A DNA stretch of 64,000 nucleotides from Micromonospora sp. WMMD1155. Its GTDB lineage: Bacteria > Actinomycetota > Actinomycetes > Mycobacteriales > Micromonosporaceae. The position numbers and the translations under genes are program-made. Where the stretch lies: the NCBI RefSeq assembly GCF_029581275.1, contig NZ_CP120742.1, forward strand, positions 2,392,501 through 2,456,500, written 5' to 3'. The notes under the pieces were generated by a model. The model saw only the letters and a program-made list of their open reading frames with translations. It did no database searches and was not told the DNA's origin. This document shows positions 7,843 through 15,455 of the stretch, piece by piece; the stretch's first letter is position 1, and the number at the start of each line of letters is the position of its first letter.

Positions 7843-7904
7843 CGTTGATCAAGAGGTTTCGGTCATCGGAGGCGCCTTCTCTGACCGAAAGCTCTTGATC
7901 AACG
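7843..7904. terminator. long bidirectional hairpin, 23-bp arms
   Basis: The arm 7843-7865 (starting CGTTGATCAAGAG) pairs with 7882-7904 with one mismatch across a 16-nt loop. It lies between convergent genes, 15 bp after one stop and 3 bp before the other, so it can terminate both transcripts. The arms begin with the same TTGATC as the 79-bp repeats elsewhere in the window. Confidence 0.75.
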
Positions 7905-7907
7905 CGG

Positions 7908-8990
7908 TCAGTAGGGGTTGCCCTGGCCCGGGGGGCGGGCTTTGAGGAGGGCGGTGGGGCGGCCGGGCAGGTCGCGGGTGCCGGACAGCGGTGGGCTGCC
8001 CGTGTGGTCGCCGTCGGCCATCCCGGCGAAGAGTTCCTTGAGGGCCGCCAACGCGTCGATGGTGGGCCGCCAGCCCAGCTCGGTCTCGGCACGTTCGCTG
8101 GACATCAGCGGGGCGTTCAGACCCAGCTCCACCCAGCCCGCGTCGACCGGCTGCAGCCGCGCCCGCCAGCTCAGCGCCGCCGCCGCCCGCAGCACCGGCG
8201 CGGCGACCGGCACCGTCCAACCGTGGAAATGCCGGGCCACCAGCTCCGGAGTCAGCACCGGGTCCGCGGCGACGTTGAAAGCGCCGCGCGCATCACCCAA
8301 CACCGCCCGGGTGTACGCGTCAGCGACGTCGTCGGCGTGCACCGCCTGCATCCGCAACCGGCGGTTCGTCGGCACCAGCGGAATCCGACCGAACCGCAGC
8401 AGCCGCACCGGCGCCAGCGGGCCGAGGAAGTAGCGGGTGATCTCCACACCGGCGGCCCGCTGGAAGATCAACCCGGGTCGCATCCGCACCACCCGCAGCG
8501 TGGGGTGATCCCGCTCGATCTCGTCCAGCAGCGCCTCCACCTCCGCCTTGTGCTCGCTGTACGACGAGCCGGGCACACCGGTGGCCGGCCACCGCTCGCT
8601 GATCGGGTGGTCCTTCGGGCCGGGCGCGTAGGCGCCCACCGACGAGGCGTACACCAGGGCCGGCACTCCGGCCCGCACCACCCCGTCGATCACCGCCCGG
8701 CTGCCGTCGACGTTGGTCCGGCGCAGCACCCGCTGGTCATGGCTGGGCTGGATCTGCCAGGCCAGGTGCACCACCGCGTCCGCACCCCGGAACACCTCGG
8801 CGAGCTGCCCCACCGCGCCCGGCGCGCCGATGTCGCAGGAGTGCCACTCCACCTGGTCGTACGGCTCACCGGCGTCCGGGCCGGGCAACCGCCGGACCAC
8901 CCCGGCCAACTCCACGCCCCGCTCCCGGCGCAGCCGCCGCAGCAATGCCGTACCGACGTTGCCGCTGGCCCCCACCACCACGATCCGCAT
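7908..8990 (-). CDS. NAD-dependent epimerase/dehydratase (extended SDR)
   Basis: The 360-aa protein is an extended short-chain dehydrogenase. The N-terminus MRIVVVGASGNVG is the Rossmann NAD(P) site, VYASSVGAY holds the catalytic Ser, and SSYSEHKAEVE provides the YxxxK pair. The substrate half (RPGLIF, VHADDVADAYTRAVL) follows the nucleotide-sugar epimerase pattern. The true substrate is unknown, since no sugar-nucleotide pathway genes are nearby. The last 30 residues are polar and probably disordered. The ATG at 8990 was preferred over a longer in-frame extension because the extra sequence is low-complexity and runs across the 79-bp palindromic repeat. Confidence 0.85.
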   Translation of the reverse strand: MRIVVVGASGNVGTALLRRLRRERGVELAGVVRRLPGPDAGEPYDQVEWHSCDIGAPGAVGQLAEVFRGADAVVHLAWQIQPSHDQRVLRRTNVDGSRAVIDGVVRAGVPALVYASSVGAYAPGPKDHPISERWPATGVPGSSYSEHKAEVEALLDEIERDHPTLRVVRMRPGLIFQRAAGVEITRYFLGPLAPVRLLRFGRIPLVPTNRRLRMQAVHADDVADAYTRAVLGDARGAFNVAADPVLTPELVARHFHGWTVPVAAPVLRAAAALSWRARLQPVDAGWVELGLNAPLMSSERAETELGWRPTIDALAALKELFAGMADGDHTGSPPLSGTRDLPGRPTALLKARPPGQGNPY

Positions 8991-9120
8991 GCCCGACCCC
9001 GTACCCGCCCAGCAGCAGCTCAACCACCACCCAGGCGCGCCCCGACCGCGCGCTCGGCCCCCCGCAGGACGCGCCGTCCGCTGCGCCGTGGCCCGCCCGA
9101 CGCGGCCCGCGCGGCCCTGG

Positions 9121-9205
9121 CCCTTGATCCACTCGCCTTCCTGAAAGTCGCGGTGTCCGGGCGGGCACGACAGCCCGACTTCCGGAACCCCGAGTCGATC
9201 AAGGG
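9121..9205. repeat. 79-bp palindromic repeat family, copy A
   Basis: The core from TTGATC (9124) to GATCAA (9202) is exactly 79 bp and imperfectly self-complementary; CCCTTGATC at 9121 pairs with GATCAAGGG ending at 9205. It shares GAAAGTCGCGGT and the CGAGTCGATC end with copies at 49323-49401 (inverted) and 60114-60192. It lies between an epimerase start and the end of a zinc-ribbon gene. Confidence 0.8.
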
Positions 9206-9501
9206 CGAGGGGAGTGCCGGACCCAGCCGTGCTTCTCCGTCCCCCGTCGGCCGGTGGTGGCGGCCAGGCAACGCGGGCAGATCCAACCGACCGCGTCCGC
9301 CTCGGTGAGCACGTCGGTGCCCGAATAGTCGAAGCGCACATGCGGGAAGCGACGCAACCGCGTCCGACTGAGGGCCAACCCGCAGACGGTCTGGTTCTGA
9401 CCGGGCCGCCAGACATGAACCTCGCCACCGGGCTGGCGTACGCCGTCCGGCCCGACCTCCTCGCCGGACGCAGCCACCGCCGGGCCGCCGCTCAGTCTCA
9501 T
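9199..9501 (-). CDS. small zinc-ribbon-like hypothetical protein
   Basis: The 100-aa reading frame contains EVHVWRPGQNQTVCGLALS followed about 35 residues later by VGWICPRCL. The spaced His/Cys and CPxC pairs look like one zinc ribbon, and this combination of a VHxWRPG start, VCGLxLS and WxCPRC is a pattern I associate with small actinobacterial hypothetical proteins. There is no signal or membrane segment. The start MRLSGG was chosen because upstream codons lose the normal bias; a longer start at 9690 is possible. The end abuts the palindromic repeat. The function is unknown; DNA or protein binding is a guess. Confidence 0.5.
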   Translation of the reverse strand: MRLSGGPAVAASGEEVGPDGVRQPGGEVHVWRPGQNQTVCGLALSRTRLRRFPHVRFDYSGTDVLTEADAVGWICPRCLAATTGRRGTEKHGWVRHSPRP

Positions 9502-9712
9502 GCCCAACCGTTTCCCGAACCGCCCCCGACCATGCGCATCCGCCCAGGGAGTACCTGATCGACTCCATATCCCCGACCTGGCGGTTTCCCCCGCCGCGGA
9601 CACCGCCAGATCGCCGACCTCGTGATGATCAGGTTCGCCCGGCGACAGGCATCGACGCCCGGCCGGAAGCCGAGAGCCGGCATCGCCCACTGTCAGGTAA
9701 CCTGAGCGCGCG

Positions 9713-9784
9713 GGGCCGCTAGCTCAATGGCAGAGCTGTGGACTTTTAATCCATAGGTTCAGGGTTCGAGTCCCTGGCGGCCCA
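9713..9784 (+). tRNA. tRNA-Lys (anticodon TTT)
   Basis: The acceptor arm GGGCCGC pairs with GCGGCCC, and the D arm AGCTCAATGGCAGAGCT is standard. The anticodon loop CTTTTAA sits on a GTGGA/TCCAT stem, giving anticodon TTT for Lys. The T arm contains GGTTCGAGTCC. Position 9784 is the discriminator A, and CCA is not encoded. No direct repeat of the 3' end was found downstream, so there is no sign of an element integrated here. Confidence 0.95.
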
Positions 9785-9922
9785 CCTCTTGCCCCTCCTG
9801 AGCTGCAGAATCATGATCGAAGATCACCGGCACACGTCGGGCCGGATCTTGGCCGGACGTCGGACGGGACGCTCCAGACCGATCGCGGCGCCAGCTTCGC
9901 CGACGCAGACCGGCGGGTAGGC

Positions 9923-10243
9923 ATGAGCACACAGCGCAGCTACTACGAACCAACTCCGATGACGCACGAGAGCGCCACGGCTGCGCTCTCAGCGGGCGAC
10001 ATCGACACCCCCACCGACGCGATGGTCGGGCTTGCCCTTCACGATTCGGACTGGCGTTGGTGCCAGGATATCTACCTGCGTCTGCTGGATCACCATGAGG
10101 TGGACGTACGGGCCACGGCAGCGATCTGCCTCGGCAACCTGGCCCGCATCCACGCCGACTCGACAGTGACCCGGACTCGGTTAGGCGACCCGGAGATTGG
10201 CGGCACGCTGGAGGACGCCGTCGCCCACATCGAGCAGTTTTGA
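9923..10243 (+). CDS. small HEAT-repeat-like protein
   Basis: The 106-aa product is helical and acidic. Its centre, LHDSDWRWCQDIYLRLLDH followed by VDVRATAAICLGNLARIH, reads as two HEAT-type helical hairpins, with the conserved Asp-x-Arg-x2-Ala-x2-(C/A)LG pattern. The end GTLEDAVAHIEQF forms a last helix. Short proteins of this kind are often found as immunity or adaptor proteins, but no toxin is adjacent, so that stays a guess. The start may be 9923 or the second Met at 9959. It is isolated: 138 bp after tRNA-Lys and 430 bp before the next gene. Confidence 0.65.
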   Translation: MSTQRSYYEPTPMTHESATAALSAGDIDTPTDAMVGLALHDSDWRWCQDIYLRLLDHHEVDVRATAAICLGNLARIHADSTVTRTRLGDPEIGGTLEDAVAHIEQF

Positions 10244-10675
10244 TTCATCGCCTGCCCACTGCTCCAACAGAAAGCCACATTCAATTGTGGGGGCACGAAC
10301 CAGTGCGGAGATCCTGGACGGAGAGTCCCCGGTTGTCGGCGACGAAATTCCGGTTAGGTCGCTATGCCTTGTCTAGTTCTGGCCGAGATCTACACCATAG
10401 CTCCAGATCTACGGCCCACTGTCCGCAGCCACCGGGTTGTCGGTCGCGGCTCGTACCGAGCCGGAGCACCAAGGGCCACCACGAGGACGCAAGCTATGGC
10501 ATGAATGTGTGCGGCATTTCTGGGCGAACCGTCCAGAAATGCGACGGCGAAGCGTCTGAATTTTCGGCCGGCGCCCACGGCGTCATAGCCGCCCCCCAAT
10601 GCATAGCGCCGCGTCGCTACGATGACGCCCGCCGGTGCCGATCGGGGTGCCGCCACGGGGGAGGAACACGTCCAT
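10244..10675. other. gene-free region upstream of large secreted protein
   Basis: These 430 bp contain no frame with convincing codon bias on either strand. The composition is visibly less GC-rich than flanking genes (stretches such as ATTCAATTGTG and GAAATTCCGGTTAG). It may be a decayed gene or a long regulatory leader. No clear hairpin terminator was found. Confidence 0.5.
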
Positions 10676-13534
10676 ATGCAACGACTCAGAGCGGTTGTTC
10701 CGCTGACCGTGGTCGCCGTCACGGCGGCTCTACTGACCACCATATCTCCGGCGTCTGCCGCCACTTCGTCCAATGTGCCGCTGACGAGCTGGGCCTATCT
10801 CGACTCGCAGAATCCGCGGGGGAAGGTCGTCGACGCGGCGGTGCCCCCACCGGTCGGCACGTCTCGCGACGACGCCGGGCGGACGCACACCTACCGCTCG
10901 TACTTCACGTACGACCTGACCGCGTTAAAGGGTACGGTCGTCCACAACTCGTACCTGTGGACGAACGAGAATACGGTCACCGACTGCACCGCCCCGGCGA
11001 CCATCGAGATCTGGCGGACCAGCCCGGTCAAGAGCAACACGACCTGGCTGCGCCCGCCGACGGAGCTCGAGAAGCTGGTGACCACCAACCGGGGCGCCGG
11101 TGCCATCTACTGCCCGGGCTATCTGGGCATCGACATGGTGGCCACACTCAACGCGGCGCTGAGCCGGCAGGAGAAGAGCATCACCCTGGAGTATCGGGTG
11201 ACCGCCAGCCAGGAAGCCGACGTGCGGACCGGTCGCACCTTCGACCAGCCGGTGCTCAGTGCGACGGTGAACCACCCGCCGACGGTGACGAACCTCCGTC
11301 TGGCGTACCCGGACCGGCCGTGCGGCACGCTCACCAAGCCGTCTCCGGCGGCGCAGAACACGAAGTTCGCGGCCACCGCGAAAGACGCGGACGAGGGCGA
11401 CTACGCGACGGTGCTGTACGCGATCTGGCCGGTGGAACACCCCGATCAGCGTCGCGAGTTCAATGACTACTACGGCACCGACCTGAGCCAGTACACCGAC
11501 GGCACGCTCCTCGCCTGGCAGGCGAAGGCCAGTGACTACTACGACTCTGGGCCGTGGAGCAAGACCTGCTACCTCGTTATGGACCGGACCGCCCCGGCGA
11601 ATCCGCCGAAGGTCTCGTCGCGCACCTATCCGGAGGGGGACACCCCGGGTGGTGGTACCGGCATCGAGGGCACGTTCCGCTTCGACGGGGCGGGCGACCG
11701 TGACGTGGTCGCGTTCGCCTGGCGTGACATGATCGGGCATTCCGGGCAGATTTCGGCCAAGCGCCCGGGCGGCAAGGCGATCCTGAAGTACACCCCGAAG
11801 CTGGATTTCATCAGTGAGCTCTATGTCGCGTCCATCGACGCGGCAGGCAACCGCGGGCCGGAGAAAACGTACCGCTTCCGGATCGCCGAGACGGCACCGT
11901 ACGCCGATGTCACAGTGAAGGGCGTCGGCCTGCCGAGCACGATCACGTTCTTCGCGTCGAAGCCCGAGACCACCTCGTTCGGGTACCAGCTCAAGGACGG
12001 CGCGGAGGTTCGCCTTCCGGCGGTCGACGGCAAGGCGACCGGTCCGATCACGTTCACCGCCACCGGGTCGGTAGAGGTGGCCGTCCGGAGCTACGCGAAG
12101 AACAAGCTCATCGGGCAGGACACCCTGCAGGTCTGGGTCACCGATGCTCCCGGCGTGGAGTCGGCGGAGTTCAACCTGGACACCGACCAGGTGGCCGGCA
12201 AGACCGGCTCGTTCCGGTTCACCCCGTACAGCAACGATGTCGTCGCCTACGAGTACAACTTGGACGACGAGTGGAAGACCATCCCGGCGGCGGACGACGA
12301 CACCGCCGTGCTGACGTGGACGGCCACGCCGGGCTGGCATTCGATGACCGTACGGTCGGTGCGGGCGGACGGTTCCACGTCGATGGAGGCGTACCACCAG
12401 TTCAACGTCATCGACACGCGTCCGAACGCCTATGCCCACGAGTTGAGCAGCTGGCCACGCCGCGACGGGGTGGGCGTACCGCTGGACATCTCGATGACCA
12501 GCTACCTGCCGAACCTGACCGGGTTCGTCTACCGATTGAACGGTGGCGCCGAGCAGACTGTCTCGAACGAGGGCAATACGTACGCCAACGCCACCGTCAC
12601 GCCGGAGCACGCGGGCGACAACACGCTGGTCGTTCAGGCGCTCCTGTCGGACGGTACGCGGTCACCCGCTACCACCTACACGTTCGCTATCTGGTCTGGT
12701 CCCGTGGTCACTCGGACGCCCGAGGGCAGCGGCACCGTCGGCCGGCCCGTGACGTTCACCTTCCACCCGGGGTTGCCGGGCGTCGCCTCCTACCGTTACT
12801 CGTTGGACGGCGCCGACGAGGCGACGATCGCCGCCGGTCCCGATGGCACCGCGACGGTCACGTACACGCCGAGATCGTGGGGCTACCAGGATGTGCGGGT
12901 GACGAGCATCGGTGCGGACGGCACCGAATCGGACCTGCGGATGGCACCCTTCGATGTCCGGGACAACCGGGTGAACGTCTACAGCACCTACGACTGGTCG
13001 CGCAGGGGGATCGGCTGGACCGGGTACTTCTACTTCACCACCCAACTGTTCGGCGAGGTGACCGAGTACCACTACCGCGTCAATGACGGCCCGGAGCAGA
13101 TGCTGCCGGCTAGCACCGAGGGCACGTCGACCCTGGTCGCGGTGCCGTTCGACCGCAACGGCACGAACACGCTGCACGTCCAGAGCCTGACGGCGGGCGG
13201 CGAACTCTCGCCCGTGACGGACTACGACTTCGAGGTCGGCAACGCTCCCTACGTCGTGAGCAGTCAATACCCGGACGGTGCCTGGTCGGGCGGGGGCGGT
13301 GTTCCCGGCACCTTCGAGTTCAGCGGCGGCACCCCGGGCATCGTGTCCTTCTCCTGGCAGATCGACGGCGGCCCCTCGACCGACGTGCCGGCCGACAGCA
13401 ACGGGAAAGCATCGATCACCTACGTGCCGGCTCAGGACTTCGAGACGCACACCCTGTACGTGACCGGCCACAAGGCGGACGGCTCGGCCACCGACACGAC
13501 CCAATACTCCATCTACGTGAGAGACGGCGACTGA
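10676..13534 (+). CDS. large secreted multidomain protein with Ig-like repeats
   Basis: The 952-aa product starts with a Sec signal (MQRLRAVVPL..., cleavage near ASA at about residue 28). The first 200 residues, with YRSYFTYDLTAL and LWTNENTV, resemble DNRLRE-type modules that stabilise surface fibres. From about residue 320 onward there are at least six Ig-like beta repeats of roughly 100 aa, recognisable by recurring GTFRF/GTFEF, YRYSLDG, TVTYTP and VTSIGADG elements. No catalytic motif, LPxTG or membrane anchor was seen, so it is probably released or held non-covalently. It could act as an adhesin or fibre protein. Codon use is slightly less GC-extreme than its neighbours. The ATG is preceded by GGGGGAGG. 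Confidence 0.7.
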   Translation: MQRLRAVVPLTVVAVTAALLTTISPASAATSSNVPLTSWAYLDSQNPRGKVVDAAVPPPVGTSRDDAGRTHTYRSYFTYDLTALKGTVVHNSYLWTNENTVTDCTAPATIEIWRTSPVKSNTTWLRPPTELEKLVTTNRGAGAIYCPGYLGIDMVATLNAALSRQEKSITLEYRVTASQEADVRTGRTFDQPVLSATVNHPPTVTNLRLAYPDRPCGTLTKPSPAAQNTKFAATAKDADEGDYATVLYAIWPVEHPDQRREFNDYYGTDLSQYTDGTLLAWQAKASDYYDSGPWSKTCYLVMDRTAPANPPKVSSRTYPEGDTPGGGTGIEGTFRFDGAGDRDVVAFAWRDMIGHSGQISAKRPGGKAILKYTPKLDFISELYVASIDAAGNRGPEKTYRFRIAETAPYADVTVKGVGLPSTITFFASKPETTSFGYQLKDGAEVRLPAVDGKATGPITFTATGSVEVAVRSYAKNKLIGQDTLQVWVTDAPGVESAEFNLDTDQVAGKTGSFRFTPYSNDVVAYEYNLDDEWKTIPAADDDTAVLTWTATPGWHSMTVRSVRADGSTSMEAYHQFNVIDTRPNAYAHELSSWPRRDGVGVPLDISMTSYLPNLTGFVYRLNGGAEQTVSNEGNTYANATVTPEHAGDNTLVVQALLSDGTRSPATTYTFAIWSGPVVTRTPEGSGTVGRPVTFTFHPGLPGVASYRYSLDGADEATIAAGPDGTATVTYTPRSWGYQDVRVTSIGADGTESDLRMAPFDVRDNRVNVYSTYDWSRRGIGWTGYFYFTTQLFGEVTEYHYRVNDGPEQMLPASTEGTSTLVAVPFDRNGTNTLHVQSLTAGGELSPVTDYDFEVGNAPYVVSSQYPDGAWSGGGGVPGTFEFSGGTPGIVSFSWQIDGGPSTDVPADSNGKASITYVPAQDFETHTLYVTGHKADGSATDTTQYSIYVRDGD

Positions 13535-13554
13535 CGACCGCCGCCATGTGCCAT

Positions 13555-13598
13555 GGCTCGCCCCCGGTGTCCTGGACACCCGGGGGCGAGCCGCTTTT
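13555..13598 (+). terminator. strong hairpin terminator
   Basis: GGCTCGCCCCCGGTGTCC (13555-13572) pairs with 13574-13592, with a single bulge, and is followed by GCTTTTCT. It lies 20 bp after the large secreted protein gene and is a good intrinsic terminator for it. Confidence 0.8.
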
Positions 13599-13657
13599 CT
13601 GGTGCGGGGAGGCAGATCCTGATCACGACGGCGGGTAGGCCACCACCGCGGCCGAAG

Positions 13658-14260
13658 TCAGCGGGCGGCGAGTTGTGCGCGGGCTCGCATCAGTGCGAAG
13701 CCGAGGAGGTTCTGGCCGGGCCAACGGACAGGGTCCTCGGCACGCGGATCCGTGGCCGCCAGTCCGATGCCCCAGACGCGATCCAGCGGGCTGGCTTCGA
13801 CGAGTACCCGGTTGGCCGTACCGGACAGGTACCGCCCGAGGTCGGGGTGCTGGCTGAACTTCGCCACGTTGCCGGCGACGACCAGGTCGAAGCGGTGCGC
13901 GTCCCAGCCGGCCTGGTCGAAGTCGCGTACCTGCCGACCCAGGGCCTTGACCGCGTTGGGGTGCGATGCCGTCAACATCTGCGCGGCGATCGCCTCGTCA
14001 CCGAACAGCCGAGCCTTGCCGACCATCATGTAGTGCTCGGCCGTCGGGTAACGGACGCCGTCCACTGTGAACGGGGACGGCCACCACTGGCTGAGGCACC
14101 CTGAGCCGATACTGCCGTCGCGTTGGGGCTGGTGGCCCCAGAAGAACAGGTACTTGGGACGCCCACCATCGGCGACCAGCGCCTGCAGTGCGGGCAGGTC
14201 GTACGGCAGGGGATCCGTCTCGGGCACGTCCAGCAGCGTGCCAGACCGGTAGGTCGACAC
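13658..14260 (-). CDS. NADAR (YbiA/DUF1768) family protein
   Basis: The 200-aa protein belongs to the NADAR family, linked to NAD/ADP-ribose and riboflavin metabolism; characterised YbiA-type members hydrolyse N-glycosidic bonds of reactive riboflavin intermediates. The fingerprints are YLFFWGH, LSQWWPSPFTVDGVRYPTAE with the conserved Glu, HYMMVGKARLFGD, and the late RVWGIGL and NLLGFALM. The length is slightly above the family norm of about 150-180 owing to 30 N-terminal residues. The gene is monocistronic, convergent with the large secreted protein and divergent from the IclR regulator. A damage-control role is inferred from the family only. Confidence 0.85.
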   Translation of the reverse strand: MSTYRSGTLLDVPETDPLPYDLPALQALVADGGRPKYLFFWGHQPQRDGSIGSGCLSQWWPSPFTVDGVRYPTAEHYMMVGKARLFGDEAIAAQMLTASHPNAVKALGRQVRDFDQAGWDAHRFDLVVAGNVAKFSQHPDLGRYLSGTANRVLVEASPLDRVWGIGLAATDPRAEDPVRWPGQNLLGFALMRARAQLAAR

Positions 14261-14380
14261 CGGGCGCCAGGGTCGGGATGCTTCGGAGCCTGGCGTACGT
14301 GGCCGACGCAGTTATCCTCTTCAAGTGCTGGCCTGTGGAGATCGTTGACGCGGGGTCGGCGCTGCGAAGGGACTATCGAC

Positions 14381-15151
14381 ATGCCCCGTGTGGTACCGGC
14401 GGTCAACCGCGCACTCGACGTCCTCGAACTGTTCGTGGACTGCCCTGAACTGTCGGCCCGCCAGGTGATGGAGCGGCTCGACCTGCCCCGCACCACGGTC
14501 CACGAACTGCTCGTCACGCTTGAGGCCCGCTCGTACCTGATCTCCGTGCCGGGCCAGCCGGTGCGTTATCGGCTCGGCATGCCGCTGTTCCAGCTCGGTG
14601 CGGCGTTCGCCGGGCGGCTTGATCTGGTGCGTGAGGCGCAGTGCGTCGCGCGGGACGTGGCCGCCGCGTGTGACGAGGCGGTCCACGTGGCGGTGCTCGA
14701 CGGAGCGGATGTCATCTACCTGGTCAAGTTCGACAGCACGCACCCGGTCCGGATGGTGTCCGCGGTCGGGCGGCGGCTGCCGGCACACTGCACGGCGGTG
14801 GGCAAGATCCTGCTGTCCAACCTCGATCCGGCCGGCCTGGACGCCGTCCTGACCAACGGCGCCCTGCCCGGGATGACGCCGGCCAGCATCACCGACCCGG
14901 AGCGGCTACGCGCACACCTCGCTCGGGTGCGGGCGGACAGCGTCGCGGTGGACATCGGCGAGTCCGACACGGCCATGCGCTGCGTCGCCGCGGCGATCCG
15001 AGATCATTCCGGTGCGACCATCGCCGCGATGAGTCTGTCCGCGCCGATCATCCGCTGGACGGCTCAGGCGTACCGGGAGTGGACCGAGCTGGTTCGCGAG
15101 GGTGCGGCCACGCTGTCCGCCCGCATGGGCTACCGGGCGCTGCCTCGATAG
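14381..15151 (+). CDS. IclR-family transcriptional regulator
   Basis: This 256-aa regulator has an N-terminal winged HTH (about residues 5-65; RALDVLELFVDCPELSARQV then LPRTTVHELLVTLE) and a GAF-like effector domain (about 80-250; VAVLDGADVIYL, RLPAHCTAVGKILLS). The HCTAVGK motif is the typical IclR signature near the ligand pocket. It lies directly upstream of an ABC sugar-uptake gene pair, separated by a promoter with two overlapping TTCGAA palindromes, so it most likely represses that operon. The ATG at 14381 opens the conserved PRVVPAVNRALDVL; upstream frame is not coding-like. Confidence 0.9.
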   Translation: MPRVVPAVNRALDVLELFVDCPELSARQVMERLDLPRTTVHELLVTLEARSYLISVPGQPVRYRLGMPLFQLGAAFAGRLDLVREAQCVARDVAAACDEAVHVAVLDGADVIYLVKFDSTHPVRMVSAVGRRLPAHCTAVGKILLSNLDPAGLDAVLTNGALPGMTPASITDPERLRAHLARVRADSVAVDIGESDTAMRCVAAAIRDHSGATIAAMSLSAPIIRWTAQAYREWTELVREGAATLSARMGYRALPR

Positions 15152-15189
15152 CCCGCCTCCCGTTTTCGGTTCGAAACACCATCGAAACA

Positions 15190-15266
15190 TTGACATTCTT
15201 CTCAGGGCTGTTCTAGCGTCGCGACCACTTGATGCGGTATTTCGAACTGAGTTCGAAATTTCGAAC
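15190..15266 (+). promoter_or_regulatory. promoter with overlapping TTCGAA operators
   Basis: TTGACA (15190-15195) and TAGCGT (15214-15219), 18 bp apart, form a good primary-sigma promoter. Downstream, TTTCGAAC-TGA-GTTCGAAA (15240-15258) and GTTCGAAATTTCGAAC (15251-15266) are two perfect palindromes sharing one arm. GGTTCGAAAC and ATCGAAAC occur upstream at 15168-15188. Operators placed after the start point are typical of repression, and the adjacent IclR protein is the natural candidate. Confidence 0.7.
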
Positions 15267-15455
15267 GGCGGTGGTCCCGTGGCCCGACCGAACTGGAACA
15301 TCAGCACCGCCTTCTCGGCCTGGTCGCCGATCGCCTCAACGCACTGACCGATGCGGGCGACGCGCATCCGTGGTCGCCGTCATGAAGACACACCTGTTGC
15401 ACGAGCCACGCCCTCGGCGTGCCGTGCCGCGGGGACTTGAAGGAGGCGAATGTCA

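Noticed and set aside
8991..9428. N-terminal extension of the epimerase
   Set aside because: The extra residues are low-complexity, run through a palindromic repeat, and precede the canonical Rossmann start MRIVVVGASG.
9713..13534. Genomic island integrated in tRNA-Lys
   Set aside because: No integrase and no direct repeat of the tRNA 3' end was found in the following sequence.
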